From the NCBI RefSeq assembly GCF_015169395.1, contig NZ_CP063458.1, positions 3,162,001-3,226,000 of the forward strand: DNA of 64,000 nt, given 5' to 3'. Positions 18,193-27,356 of this stretch are shown here, piece after piece. The position numbers were made by a program, and so were the translations under genes. Within the stretch, counting starts at the first letter, position 1. Each line of letters opens with the position of its first letter. The stretch is from Humisphaera borealis. Lineage in GTDB: Bacteria; Planctomycetota; Phycisphaerae; Tepidisphaerales; Tepidisphaeraceae. Below the pieces are notes generated by a model. It did not search any database and was not told where the DNA came from. It saw only the letters and a program-made list of their open reading frames with translations.

Positions 18193-19668
18193 ATGCTGTT
18201 TGAACACGTCTTCGCCAACGCCAAGCGGGATCCAAGCCGCGTTCTGTTCATTGACGACCGCGGCCAGACGACCGCCGAGCAGTTCGCGAAAATGGTCGCT
18301 GGGTTCTCGATGCTGTTCCGCAGCCAGACGACGCAGCCGCGCATCGGCCTGTTCCTGCCGACGACGACGGCCTTCGCCGCCAGCTTTTACGGGGCGTTGG
18401 TTGCCGGCAAGACGGTGGTGCCGATCAACTTTCTGCTCGGCAAGAAAGAGATCGCGCACATCATCAAGGACAGTGGCATCGACACGATCGTGTCCGCCCC
18501 GCCGCTGATCGACCGCATCAAGGGGTTGCCGATCAAGCTGATCGACCTGAGCACGCTGCCCACGTCGGCTCCCGAAGGCATGACAATGCCGCCCCTGCCC
18601 ACGCCCGCCGCGAGCGACCTGGCGGTCATCATGTACACCAGTGGCACGTCGGGCCTGCCCAAGGGCGTGATGCTGACGTACGGAAACCTGGCCGCCGACG
18701 CTCAGTCGGCGATCGACCACGCGCAGCTCAAGGGGGAGCATAAGTTCCTTGGCGTATTGCCGCTGTTCCACTCGACGGGCATGCTCGCGACGCTGCTCGC
18801 CCCGACGCAGCTCGGCGCAATGGTGCTCTACCAGGCCCGCTTCAGCCCGGTCGGCATGCTCCAGGCGATCCGCGATCATAAGCTGTCGCTGCTGGTGGCG
18901 GTGCCGAGCATGTATGGCGCGGTTGCTCGCCTGAAGAGTGCCGGGCCGGACGATCTTGCGCATGTCTACGCGGTGATCTCCGGCGGAGAGCCGTTGCCGG
19001 GGAACATCCGCGAAGCGTTCCTCGCCAAGTTCGGCAAGCCGATCATGGAAGGCTACGGCCTGACGGAAACCATCGGACCGATCTCATTCAACGTCCCCGG
19101 ACGCCACAAGCCTGGGTCGGTCGGACAGATTGTGCCCGGCGCGACAATCAAGCTGATCGACGACAACGGCAATGAAGCGCCCCAGGGCCAGGACGGCGAA
19201 GTCTGGATGAAGGGCGCGATGATCATGGTCGGCTACAACAACCTCCCCAAGGAGACCGCCGAGGCACTGACGCCCGACGGCTTCTTCAAGAGCGGCGACC
19301 TGGGACACCTCGATGCCGACGGCTACCTCTACATCACCGGCCGCAAGAAGGACCTCATCATCGTCGCCGGTGAGAAAGCCGTGCCGCGCGAAATCGAGGA
19401 AATCCTGCTGACGCACCCGTCGCTGGCGCACGCGGCGGTGATCGGCAAGAAAGACCCGTCCCGCGGCGAAGTGGTGGTGGCGTTCGTCGTCCCCAAGGAA
19501 GGCGAAACCGTGAAGCCCGACGAACTGCGCGAGCACTGCCGCGCCGGTGGGCTGGTGCAATGGAAGATCCCACGCGAAGTATTCGTGGCGACCGAATTGC
19601 CCATGTCGCCGACGGGCAAGGTGCTCAAGCGCGTGTTGGCGGAACAGTTGGCGAAGCAGCCGACTTGA
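18193..19668 (+). CDS. AMP-dependent acyl-CoA synthetase (long-chain fatty acid--CoA ligase-like)
   Basis: An adenylate-forming enzyme of 491 residues that activates a carboxylic acid, probably a fatty acid, with ATP and joins it to CoA. The AMP-binding P-loop YTSGTSGLPKGV lies at 148-159. Other family motifs are VISGGEPLP, GYGLTET around 286, the YLYITGRKKDLIIVAGEK hinge and core, and a C-terminal PTGKVLKR with the catalytic Lys. It is slightly shorter at the N-terminus than Escherichia coli FadD, as in many bacterial homologues. It could equally be an acyl-ACP or aryl-CoA ligase; substrate choice is not visible. No neighbouring gene of lipid metabolism helps. Confidence 0.93.
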   Translation: MLFEHVFANAKRDPSRVLFIDDRGQTTAEQFAKMVAGFSMLFRSQTTQPRIGLFLPTTTAFAASFYGALVAGKTVVPINFLLGKKEIAHIIKDSGIDTIVSAPPLIDRIKGLPIKLIDLSTLPTSAPEGMTMPPLPTPAASDLAVIMYTSGTSGLPKGVMLTYGNLAADAQSAIDHAQLKGEHKFLGVLPLFHSTGMLATLLAPTQLGAMVLYQARFSPVGMLQAIRDHKLSLLVAVPSMYGAVARLKSAGPDDLAHVYAVISGGEPLPGNIREAFLAKFGKPIMEGYGLTETIGPISFNVPGRHKPGSVGQIVPGATIKLIDDNGNEAPQGQDGEVWMKGAMIMVGYNNLPKETAEALTPDGFFKSGDLGHLDADGYLYITGRKKDLIIVAGEKAVPREIEEILLTHPSLAHAAVIGKKDPSRGEVVVAFVVPKEGETVKPDELREHCRAGGLVQWKIPREVFVATELPMSPTGKVLKRVLAEQLAKQPT

Positions 19669-19757
19669 GCTGTATTCGCGACGGCATGGGCATGCAATAA
19701 CGCCCTTGTCGGCTGGCGAGCAGCGAACACCGACGACACTTCGAACAAGGACGACAC

Positions 19758-20462
19758 TTACCGAATGGTCGGATCGTACCGCTGAGGCTGGTGCAGCCAG
19801 TCCCGCTCGACGTACTCGACGTGGCCGTCGGCGAAACTCGCGTTGCCGTACCGTCCGCCGTTAAGGGTCAGTCCCGTGCTTTCGTCGTCGGGGAGCTTGC
19901 GCTTCTTGTCGTGGCGGATGGAGAGAAGGTCGATGGAGGCGTTTCGATCGAGAGACGAGTTGCAATCGTCGAGGGTGTTTTCGTCCTCTTCGTAGAACAC
20001 TACTTTCTCGGTGGGGTTCAGGATTCTCGCGATCTTGAATTGTGACATCCGCAGGTTCATGGAGTAGCTGAACCGATACCCGCCGCTGCCGGTGTACTTC
20101 CGAGCCTGCACGTTGTCCGAAGGGCAGATCAGCAGTTCGCGATTCACCGGCCGGCCGAGGTAGGGGGCGAGGGTGGATTCGTCCAGGTTTCTGCCTGCAT
20201 GCCAGTAGAAGCAGTCCAGCACCGACTGCGTGCCGGTAGCGGACTTGGGGTACGAGCCTTTATTCTCGTTGGCATACATGATGCACGCCGTCGCAATATT
20301 GCGAAGATTGCTCAGGCATTTGGTCCGATTACCCTGTTCCCGGGCCGCCGCGAGGCTGGGCAGAATGATGCTGATCAGCAGCGCAATGATGCCAATCACC
20401 ACAAGGAGCTCCACGAGCGTAAAAGCAAGTCGCCCGTTTTTGTTCGTTCGCAGCGTCATCAT
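19758..20462 (-). CDS. Prepilin-like protein with type II/IV N-terminal methylation motif
   Basis: The open frame continues upstream to 21188, but the real start is the ATG at 20462, preceded by GGAGGAAACG. The product is 234 residues. It opens with a short basic leader and the prepilin cleavage motif LAFTLVELLVVIGIIALLISIILP, where the glycine before Phe is replaced by Ala. The C-terminus has the FADGHVEYVERDW signature (H-x-G-DG type) of the planctomycete DUF1559-like prepilin family. Such proteins are thought to be processed by a prepilin peptidase and to sit in the inner membrane or a pseudopilus. It stands alone and is transcribed away from the TPR gene. Confidence 0.88.
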   Translation of the reverse strand: MMTLRTNKNGRLAFTLVELLVVIGIIALLISIILPSLAAAREQGNRTKCLSNLRNIATACIMYANENKGSYPKSATGTQSVLDCFYWHAGRNLDESTLAPYLGRPVNRELLICPSDNVQARKYTGSGGYRFSYSMNLRMSQFKIARILNPTEKVVFYEEDENTLDDCNSSLDRNASIDLLSIRHDKKRKLPDDESTGLTLNGGRYGNASFADGHVEYVERDWLHQPQRYDPTIR

Positions 20463-20573
20463 CGTTTCCTCCGACATACTCCCGTTACTTCTGCACTTCA
20501 AAGATATGACGCTGGAGAATACCACGTGTTCGGCGGTCGGCCATAGGATTGCGGGGCACCAACTGATTGCGGC

Positions 20574-21920
20574 GTGACCGAACGACTCTTCTCGACACAC
20601 ATGAATCCCACCGACATCCATCACGACCGGGCGATGATCCTCTTCCAGCAGCGGCGGTACGACGACGCCGAGCGGGAGCTGCGATCGGCGCTCGGCCAGC
20701 AGCCGCACGACCCGCGCCTTCATGCCGTGCTGGCGATGACGCTGGCGCACCTGGATCGCTTCACCGACGCCTCGGCCGAGGCCGACCAGGCGGTCGGGCT
20801 GGGGCCGGACCTGGCGTTCGCGCACTTCGTCCGCGGGCTGGTGCTGCTGATGCGCCATCGCCACAACGAGGCCGAAGCCCCGGCGATGCAGGCCGTCGCG
20901 CTCAACCCCTACGACGCCGAGTACCACTGGCTCCTGGGCGCGATCCAGTTCGAGCAGCGCAAATACGCGCCGGCGCTGGAATCGGCTGACCTGGGCCTCT
21001 CGATCGACCCCGAGCACGCCGGCTGCATCAACCTGCGGGCGATGACGCTGGTCAAACTCGGCCGCAAGGACGAAGCCGGGCAGGCGATCGACGCCGCGCT
21101 GGCCAAGGACCCCGAGAACGCGCACACCCATGCCAACCGTGGCTGGACGCTGCTGCACCAGGGGGACCACAAGAAGGCGCTGGAGCATTTCCGCGAGGCG
21201 CTACGGTTGAATCCCGAGTTGGAATGGGCTCGGGCGGGCATCGTCGAAGCGCTCAAGGCGAAGAACCCCATCTACCGCGTGCTGCTCCGCTACTTCCTGT
21301 GGATGGGCAACCTCAGCCCGGGGGCACAGTGGGGCATTGTCATCGGCGGCTACCTGGGCTTCCGCGCCCTTAGTTCGGTCGCCGCGAGCAACCCCACCGC
21401 CGCAACGTACATCCGCCCGGTGCTGATCGCTTACGTCGTCTTCGCGGTCATGACCTGGCTCGCCGATCCGCTGTTCAACCTGCTGCTACGGCTGAGCAAG
21501 TTCGGCCGGTACGCCCTGTCGAAAAGGCAGACCTGGGCCAGCAACGTATTGGGCGTTCTGATCGGCGGCTGCGCGGCATCGGCGATCGCCGGGCTGGCGA
21601 CGGGGAACTTCGCGTGGTTTGTGCTGGCGATCGTGCTCGGCGGACTGACGCTGCCGGCCGCCGGATGTTTCCGCCTGGCCAGGGGGTGGCCGACCAACGT
21701 GATGATCGCCGGCACCGGCATGCTCGCCCTGGCGGGCTTGTCGGCGGCAGGGTTGTCGTTTGTCATCGAAGCCACGCCCGACCCGACCAACGCCGCCGAG
21801 CTTACCGCGCTTTCGAACCTGAACGGCACGTTCGGATCGATCCTGAACGTCTTCGCATTCGGAATCATGATCAGTCAGTTTGCGTTCAATTATCTGCGCG
21901 GCATCCAGCCGCCGAAGTGA
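20574..21920 (+). CDS. TPR-repeat membrane protein
   Basis: Residues 10-230 hold about six tetratricopeptide repeats (for instance AMILFQQRRYDDAERELRSAL and ANRGWTLLHQGDHKKALEHF), a protein-protein interaction scaffold. Residues 235-445 form four to six hydrophobic helices, ending with KNYLRG-like basic residues (FNYLRGIQPPK). The open frame begins with GTG at 20574; the ATG at 20601 (MNPTDIHHDRAM) is an equally good start. The TPR part should lie in the cytoplasm, and the membrane part has no recognised family. Its partners are unknown. The convergent SMC-like gene ends 20 bases after it. Confidence 0.85.
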   Translation: MTERLFSTHMNPTDIHHDRAMILFQQRRYDDAERELRSALGQQPHDPRLHAVLAMTLAHLDRFTDASAEADQAVGLGPDLAFAHFVRGLVLLMRHRHNEAEAPAMQAVALNPYDAEYHWLLGAIQFEQRKYAPALESADLGLSIDPEHAGCINLRAMTLVKLGRKDEAGQAIDAALAKDPENAHTHANRGWTLLHQGDHKKALEHFREALRLNPELEWARAGIVEALKAKNPIYRVLLRYFLWMGNLSPGAQWGIVIGGYLGFRALSSVAASNPTAATYIRPVLIAYVVFAVMTWLADPLFNLLLRLSKFGRYALSKRQTWASNVLGVLIGGCAASAIAGLATGNFAWFVLAIVLGGLTLPAAGCFRLARGWPTNVMIAGTGMLALAGLSAAGLSFVIEATPDPTNAAELTALSNLNGTFGSILNVFAFGIMISQFAFNYLRGIQPPK

Positions 21921-21939
21921 AGATGCTCAGGGCCGATGA

Positions 21940-22611
21940 TTAGCGGTCGGCCACGTCCGGGCGAAGATCGACCTGCTCGACCTTCAATCCGTCCGCCGTT
22001 GGCGTGAACTCATAGATGCGGTCGGCGAACTGCCGAAACAGCGCCGGCGAATGATGGCTGATCATCACCACCTGAAAGCCGAGCGCGCTGCCGGCGTCGC
22101 GGATGATCTTCACCAGCTTCGGAACCAGGTCCGGAGACAGCCAGCAGTCCTGCTCGTCGAGCACCAGGAATCGGCGGTGTTGTTTCTCGTCCAATCGCGA
22201 CAGCGCGAACAGCCGAAGCCCGACCGACAGAATGTTGGCGACCGATCCGCCGGTGCCCTTCATGATGTCTTCGGGCTGGCCGTCGCGTTCGATGTGCATG
22301 TCGAGGATAGCCGCCCCGCGCTTGAAGTCCGGCGAGACCTTCAGCTTGATCGCCTGGCCAAGCACTTCCTGGAGCGCGAGGGTGAGATTGCGTTCAAGGA
22401 TTGCCGACAGCTTGCCGAACATCTCCTGCCCGAGGATTTCCAGCGCCGACTCCACCGCCGGGGCGATGTTGAGGAAGCGTTTGACCTCTTCGAGTTGAGC
22501 TTCCTTGCGGTGCTGCTCGGCCATCAGGGCGCGTTGCTGGCCGGTGAGGCGTTCGAAACGGTGGCGGAGTGGCTCCGGCGAGGCGAGATTGTGGGATAGC
22601 AGGTCTGACAT
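21940..22611 (-). CDS. SMC/Rad50-like ATPase C-terminal lobe without Walker A
   Basis: About 223 residues from the ATG at 22611; a GTG at 22647, four bases after the previous stop, is an alternative start. The N-terminal 90 residues are helical and Glu/Arg-rich, like the return arm of a coiled coil. Then come an ABC-type signature region (KGTGGSVANILSVGLRLFAL), Walker B RFLVLDEQDCW and an H-loop VVMISHHSPA. There is no Walker A lobe in this gene or in its neighbours, so the protein cannot be a complete SMC-type ATPase alone. It could pair with a separate Walker A protein or be a regulatory lobe. It is probably translated together with the isomerase-like gene upstream. Confidence 0.75.
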   Translation of the reverse strand: MSDLLSHNLASPEPLRHRFERLTGQQRALMAEQHRKEAQLEEVKRFLNIAPAVESALEILGQEMFGKLSAILERNLTLALQEVLGQAIKLKVSPDFKRGAAILDMHIERDGQPEDIMKGTGGSVANILSVGLRLFALSRLDEKQHRRFLVLDEQDCWLSPDLVPKLVKIIRDAGSALGFQVVMISHHSPALFRQFADRIYEFTPTADGLKVEQVDLRPDVADR

Positions 22612-22650
22612 CGCCGACCACCCAGGGCGCGCTGAAGGCACTGGCACCGA

Positions 22651-23490
22651 TCAGGCCCCGGCGATGGGCACGCCATGCTTCTTGCACAGGTTCCGCAGCG
22701 CCGTCACCGCGACGCCGAAGAGTTCCGGCCCTGTTTCGCCGTGGGAATGACCGGCGACCTTCAGGTGGGGTTCCATTGTCACGAAGCCGCGGTACCCGCT
22801 CTTGTAGGCGTCTTCGAGGATAGGACCGATCTGGCCGTCGCCTTCGCCGGCGGGAACAACATGACCGTCCGCCATGCGCGCGTCCTTGATGTGAATGTGA
22901 ACCGTGTACGGCTTGAGCAACTTCCAGTTGTCGGCCGGGTTCTCGCCGACCTGCACGAAGTTGGCAAAGTCGAACGCACACCGGAGCTTGCCGGAATCGA
23001 CCGACTTCATCATGTCCAGGCAACGCCGGCCGATGTCTCCGTAGATGCCCTTCTCGTTTTCGTGAACCATCGTCACGGGGTGATCGACGATGTACGCCAC
23101 CTTCTCGCGGAACCGGCGGATCACTTCGTCGCGAATCGGATCGAGCGGCCCCTTGCCTTCGCCGCCGGCCGGGTAATAGCTGAACACCCGGATGAACGAC
23201 GATTCAAAGTACTCGGCGATCTCGACGGCCTTCTTGAACCGGTCGAAGTGCTCGGCCCAAGGCTTGTCGATCGCGACCTTACCGATCGGCGAACCGATCG
23301 AAATCACGCCCAACCCGTTGTCGGCGAGCTTGGTCTTGATCTCACGCCGCTCGTCGGCGGTGAAGTCCATGACGTTCTTGCCGAACACGCCGCGCAGTTC
23401 AAAGTGCGAGACACCGTTGGCACGGCAAACGCGAATCTGATCGTCAAGGTTCGGGCCGATTTCGTCGGCAAAAGCGCTGAGTTGGAGCAT
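22651..23490 (-). CDS. Sugar phosphate isomerase/epimerase family TIM-barrel protein
   Basis: A xylose-isomerase-like TIM barrel (AP endonuclease 2 superfamily) of about 279 residues from the ATG at 23490. Typical phrases are LSAFADEIGPNLDDQI, HFELRGVFGKNVMDF, FIRVFSYYPAGG, MVHENEKGIYGD (metal-ligand Glu), FDFANFVQVGE, HIHIKDA (metal-ligand His and Asp) and FVTMEPHL with the last Glu. The metal site is therefore complete. Members act on hexuloses, inositols or keto-sugars, and many planctomycete copies work in the breakdown of inositol-type or sulfated sugars; this substrate is unknown. The gene is on the same strand as, and just upstream of, the SMC-like gene, and 95 bases after the BNR gene. 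Confidence 0.88.
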   Translation of the reverse strand: MLQLSAFADEIGPNLDDQIRVCRANGVSHFELRGVFGKNVMDFTADERREIKTKLADNGLGVISIGSPIGKVAIDKPWAEHFDRFKKAVEIAEYFESSFIRVFSYYPAGGEGKGPLDPIRDEVIRRFREKVAYIVDHPVTMVHENEKGIYGDIGRRCLDMMKSVDSGKLRCAFDFANFVQVGENPADNWKLLKPYTVHIHIKDARMADGHVVPAGEGDGQIGPILEDAYKSGYRGFVTMEPHLKVAGHSHGETGPELFGVAVTALRNLCKKHGVPIAGA

Positions 23491-23585
23491 GGCGGAATGG
23501 TGAAGGGGAAAGGGGCGGACGTCAAGCTTTGGCGTTCGACGCATTGCATTTCATGCCGGACGCCTAGCGACGTCGCAATGCAGCT

Positions 23586-24689
23586 CTACCCCATCCGCAC
23601 CGCGTACACCGGCGGCAGGTGCTCTTCGAGCTTCTGCCAGGCCGCCCCGCCGTTCTCGCTGACGTACACATTCCCCGTCGTCGAGCCGAACACCAGCAGG
23701 TCGCCGCTGTCGTCGATGTCCAGGCAATGGCGGAAGACCAGGTCATAGTTGTGATGCTGCGGCAGGCCGACGCGCTGCTCCTGAAAGCTGCGGCCGCCGT
23801 CGCGGGTTTTCAGGACGACCAGCTTGCCGTCGGGCGGGTAGCGCTTTTCGTCCTTCACCATCGGGATGAACCACGCCGTGTCGGCGTCGTGCGGATGGAC
23901 GACCACGGCAAAGCCGCTCTGGCCGGGGCGTTGCGCGGTGATCTCCTCCCACTTCCGACAGCCGTCGGTGCTGCGGAAAATACCGTTGTGGTGCTGCGTC
24001 CAGAACACATCCGGCGACGACGGCGATTGCACCACCCGGTGCGGGTCCTGGACGATCGGGTCGAACTGCTTTTCCGGCGGCATGAACTCGGCCCGCATGC
24101 CCTGGCTGGCGACTTCCCATGTGTCGCCGTTGTCGCGCGTCAGCCAGCATCCGCCGCACGAAACACCGGCCACGAGCGTTCTGGAATCGCGTGGGTCGAG
24201 GCAGATGGAATGGATGCCCGGCTGATCGGCACCGCCGCCCATCCACTTCTTCCGGTCGGGGTGATCCCAAAGCGGTCGATTGATCGACCAGGAATCGCCG
24301 CGGTCGGTGGAATGAAACAGCCCGCCGGGAATGGTTCCGCACCAGAGTTCGCCGGGAGCGCCGCCGGCTTCCAGCGACCAGATCAGCTTCAGTGACCAGG
24401 GAATCTCTTTGCCGAATCCGTCGATCTCGGGCGGCGCGCCTTCGGGCTTCTCGGGGTACTTGGGGACGGCAATTTCCTTCCAGGTCGAGCCGCCATCGTC
24501 CGAGCGGTGCAGCTTGCCGCCGAAGTGCCCGTGATCCAGGGCGGCGTAGACCGCGCCGTCGCGGCGGTCGACGAGCACCATCGGCGAGTTGTCGCCAACA
24601 AAATGGGCATCGGTGACGGCCCATTTCCCGTTGAGGGGCGAGATCGTGAACAAACCTTTGCGAGTGGAGATGAAGACGCGTTTGGACAT
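23586..24689 (-). CDS. BNR-repeat beta-propeller protein (exo-sialidase/glycosyl-hydrolase-like)
   Basis: A 367-residue cytoplasmic or non-classically exported protein with no signal peptide, built of repeated Asp-box (SxDxGxTW) turns: SDDGGSTWKEI, STDRGDSWSIN, TRDNGDTWEVAS, STDGCRKWEEI, TRDGGRSFQE and SENGGAAWQKL. These mark a sialidase-type or photosystem-assembly-type propeller. No complete sialidase active site (Arg triad, Tyr/Glu pair) is evident, so calling it an enzyme would be a guess. It starts after GGGGAACC. Close relatives are common in planctomycetes and are labelled as WD40/YVTN/BNR or glycosyl hydrolase. It heads a leftward run with the TIM-barrel gene. Confidence 0.8.
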   Translation of the reverse strand: MSKRVFISTRKGLFTISPLNGKWAVTDAHFVGDNSPMVLVDRRDGAVYAALDHGHFGGKLHRSDDGGSTWKEIAVPKYPEKPEGAPPEIDGFGKEIPWSLKLIWSLEAGGAPGELWCGTIPGGLFHSTDRGDSWSINRPLWDHPDRKKWMGGGADQPGIHSICLDPRDSRTLVAGVSCGGCWLTRDNGDTWEVASQGMRAEFMPPEKQFDPIVQDPHRVVQSPSSPDVFWTQHHNGIFRSTDGCRKWEEITAQRPGQSGFAVVVHPHDADTAWFIPMVKDEKRYPPDGKLVVLKTRDGGRSFQEQRVGLPQHHNYDLVFRHCLDIDDSGDLLVFGSTTGNVYVSENGGAAWQKLEEHLPPVYAVRMG

Positions 24690-24792
24690 GTGGTTCCCCG
24701 AACTGAGGTGCGAAGGCGTTGGACGCAGGCAGTAAAGGTGACGGTGCCGCCGAACGACCGCACTCGCGGCACCGGACGGATCCCTTCGCCAG

Positions 24793-25470
24793 TTACTCTC
24801 CTCGGCGGTGGGTGATCCCGCCGATCAACTCTTCGTAACTGTACAGATTATCGTCGCGGGAAAGATAGTCGCGGTCGGGGCCGGCGGAGAGGAAAAAATA
24901 GGGCTTGTCGCGCGGGGCGGTGCCGATCCAGGGGTGCATCTGCGACATGAAGACGATCGGGCTGCCCCAGGCGTCGCGGACGAGCGACACATCGAACACG
25001 CTGACCGGCAGGCCGGACATCATCGTATCCGACTGCGGCGACTCGGCCCGAAGGGCCCGGACTGTGTCGCGGCTGTTGGCCAGCGCAGCCCGCAGAAGCA
25101 GCGGCCGCTGATCGCCAACCCGCGCCGGCGACGTTGCCGGCCGACTGCCCGGACGCGCCTCGAACGCCGACTCCGGCGCCACCGCACCCGGCGGTGGGAA
25201 CGCCGTCACCTCCGGCACGCGCCCCTGGTTGCGGTCGGCGTACTGCGTCATCATGGTATCGAGTTGCCGAAGAATGGTTTCGGTCAGCGCCTGGGCCGAG
25301 CGTTCGCGGACGTCGCGCGCCAGCGAGACCATCAGCCCCAGCACGATCACCAGCATCGCGACGGTGGTCAGCATCTCCAGCAGGGTGAATGCCCCCCGCG
25401 CCCGCGCGGAAGCGTGAGTAGAGCCGGAGATCAGAACGCGCTCCGCGAGAAGTTGGCGACGTCGTCGCAC
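24793..25470 (-). CDS. Prepilin-like type II secretion protein (third of cluster)
   Basis: About 225 residues with the prepilin motif ARGAFTLLEMLTTVAMLVIVLGLMVSLA after a basic leader of roughly 25 residues. The C-terminal half contains DAWGSPIVFMSQMHPWIG and a SAGPDRDYLSRDDN stretch, the calcium-site-like end seen in GspG-type pseudopilins. The start is uncertain: the open frame begins with GTG at 25470, 40 bases inside the preceding gene, and a later codon near that gene's stop is possible. Such overlap points to translational coupling. It belongs to an operon with two more prepilin genes and a GspF gene upstream. Confidence 0.82.
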   Translation of the reverse strand: MRRRRQLLAERVLISGSTHASARARGAFTLLEMLTTVAMLVIVLGLMVSLARDVRERSAQALTETILRQLDTMMTQYADRNQGRVPEVTAFPPPGAVAPESAFEARPGSRPATSPARVGDQRPLLLRAALANSRDTVRALRAESPQSDTMMSGLPVSVFDVSLVRDAWGSPIVFMSQMHPWIGTAPRDKPYFFLSAGPDRDYLSRDDNLYSYEELIGGITHRRGE

Positions 25471-26267
25471 TTGTTGGCGGGGGTCAGGGTGGCGGCGGAT
25501 GGCATGCCATACAGTTCATCGGGGCCGGCAGACCACAGGAGGTAGTCGCCGGTATAGGCCGGCGACGGACCGGCCGAGCCGTCGGTCTTGGCACCCATGA
25601 TGAAAAGGAACTTGGTCCGACCGGCGGCGACCGCCGGCGATGCCGCGTGGGAATCCAGCAGCGCCATATTGTTGTCGTTCGTGTTGAACATCGGGCGGAC
25701 ACCGGCCGCCGAAAGCGTGTAGCTGGCGTTCCAGATGTAGCCCTGGGCTGATGTAAGCTGCGCCGACTTGAAACCAGGGAAGTACAGGATCTCCTTCCCG
25801 TTGCGATCGAGGATCTTCGGATTCGCCGCGTTGCTGTCGAGTTTGAACTTGTCGGGCTCAAGGTACGGCCCGTAAGCCTTGCCCTGCACCGTGGTGCCGA
25901 TCGCCGTCCGCGTCCGGAATCCGAACCCGTCCTTGCCGTCGGCACCGGTCCCCGTCGCGGGGCCGGGCGCGATCAACGCCCGGCACAACACGACCGAACC
26001 CGTCTGGCTGGGAGTCGTGCCGGTGCCGTAGACCCGAGGGATGTCGCCGTGGTCCTGGCGATAGGCTTCCAGCGCCGTGGCGATGGATTGCAGGTCGGCC
26101 GCCATGCGCGTCCGAACACCCTGGTTGTAAGCGCGGTTGACCGCCGGCAGGACAATGCCCATCAGCACCAGCGCGATCCCGATGACTACGAGAAGTTCCA
26201 CCAGCGTGAACCCGCCACGGCGCGACACGCGGGATCGCGATTCGAGGATTTCCGTTCGGTTCGTCAT
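25431..26267 (-). CDS. Prepilin-like type II secretion protein (second of cluster)
   Basis: A 278-residue protein with leader RVSRRGG and the class III signal GGFTLVELLVVIGIALVLMGIVLP, with Gly at -1 and Glu at +5. The middle has the pilin alpha-helix continuation (MAADLQSIATALEAYRQDHGDIP), and near the end YTGDYLLWSAGPDELYG, shared with its two neighbours, suggests recent family expansion by duplication. Expected path: processed by a prepilin peptidase and inserted in the inner membrane as part of a pseudopilus. The 5' neighbour ends 53 bases upstream and the 3' neighbour overlaps. Confidence 0.87.
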   Translation of the reverse strand: MTNRTEILESRSRVSRRGGFTLVELLVVIGIALVLMGIVLPAVNRAYNQGVRTRMAADLQSIATALEAYRQDHGDIPRVYGTGTTPSQTGSVVLCRALIAPGPATGTGADGKDGFGFRTRTAIGTTVQGKAYGPYLEPDKFKLDSNAANPKILDRNGKEILYFPGFKSAQLTSAQGYIWNASYTLSAAGVRPMFNTNDNNMALLDSHAASPAVAAGRTKFLFIMGAKTDGSAGPSPAYTGDYLLWSAGPDELYGMPSAATLTPANKCDDVANFSRSAF

Positions 26268-26320
26268 GTCTGGTTGGGTCAGGTGGGAAAGCGGTTCAGT
26301 TCAAAATCGGAGAGGATCCC

Positions 26321-27268
26321 TCAGCGTGCGCCGCCGAAGAAAATGTCGTCACGAGTGCCGAAGACCCGATCAGGGCCGGCGCTGACGAGGATGAACTTAT
26401 CCTTGCCCCGGGGCTCGGTGGAAACGTTCGGATGACGCATGTAGTCATCGAGCGAGGCGAAGATGTCCGGGTCGGACGCGACAAAGTTAAAGTCGCCCGG
26501 GAAGCCGGCGTTGGCGCCACGCTTGTAGTAGTTGAACTCGTAGGTTGTGTACTGCTTAAGCGCGGCGGCGGCCGGATTCTGCGTCGCCATGGGCGAGGCT
26601 ATACCGGCCGCACCGGCGTTCGCCCGAAGGTAGATGATCGGCCGAGCCTGGCTGTAGGCGTCGTGAAACTCGGGGAAGCCGGAGTCGCGCGTCGGTGCTG
26701 CCGGCGGTATGCCGGCCTGATCGAGGTTGGTCGCCGCACACCCCGTGAGCGAAAACGGCAGCAGCGGCATGTTGGCACCCGGCGCGATGTCGATGTACGG
26801 CGTGCGGCGGGTGCGGCTGACGACCGACGGTGAGAAACTCATCGGGCCCTTGCCGATCGTGTACTTCGCGCCAGTCGAATTAAGTTCACACGTCGCCGGC
26901 CCGGTCAGATTGGCCGCTACCGGCTCCAGACCGCCGGCCAGCGCCGCCGCACCGGCTTCGCTCATCGTAAGCCTTGTACCCGCGCCCGGAGGTGCCGATG
27001 TAAACGTGACCGCCACCCCGGCCGCGATCTGAGCATTGCTGTACAACCCCGGATACGACTTTTCGTCCAAAAAGTAGCGTTCCATCGCGCCGGCGATCGC
27101 CGCGATGGTGCTCTGCGTCTTGGCCGACTGCGCCTGCACCTGAACCCGACCGACCACCGGCAGCAGGATCGACAACAGCAGCGTGATGATGCCGATCACC
27201 ACGAGCAGCTCAATCAGCGTGAACCCTGCCGGGCGGGACGACGACAAACGTTGGCGGCGGTCGATCAT
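26321..27268 (-). CDS. Prepilin-like type II secretion protein (first of cluster)
   Basis: A 315-residue protein. Leader MIDRRQRLSSSRPAG is followed by FTLIELLVVIGIITLLLSILLP, the cleavage and membrane part of a prepilin. The helix continues as SAKTQSTIAAIAGAMERYFLDEKSYP. The C-terminal part contains KFILVSAGPDRVFGTRDDIFFG, the same SAGPD motif as the two following genes. It is the first of three tandem prepilin genes and lies about 90 bases downstream of gspF, on the same strand. Different sizes with one shared core suggest a major and minor pseudopilin set. Confidence 0.88.
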   Translation of the reverse strand: MIDRRQRLSSSRPAGFTLIELLVVIGIITLLLSILLPVVGRVQVQAQSAKTQSTIAAIAGAMERYFLDEKSYPGLYSNAQIAAGVAVTFTSAPPGAGTRLTMSEAGAAALAGGLEPVAANLTGPATCELNSTGAKYTIGKGPMSFSPSVVSRTRRTPYIDIAPGANMPLLPFSLTGCAATNLDQAGIPPAAPTRDSGFPEFHDAYSQARPIIYLRANAGAAGIASPMATQNPAAAALKQYTTYEFNYYKRGANAGFPGDFNFVASDPDIFASLDDYMRHPNVSTEPRGKDKFILVSAGPDRVFGTRDDIFFGGAR

Positions 27269-27356
27269 GGGGCCCTCAGTCGTACCCGGTACGGAGTACC
27301 GGATACCTAGAAATCTGTCTTCAGCTCGCGGCGTGCTCCGTGCTCGGCACTCGAGA

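Noticed and set aside
20477-21188. Upstream extension of the prepilin frame
   Set aside because: It is antisense to the TPR gene; the GGAGGAAACG-ATG at 20462 and the prepilin leader fix the true start.
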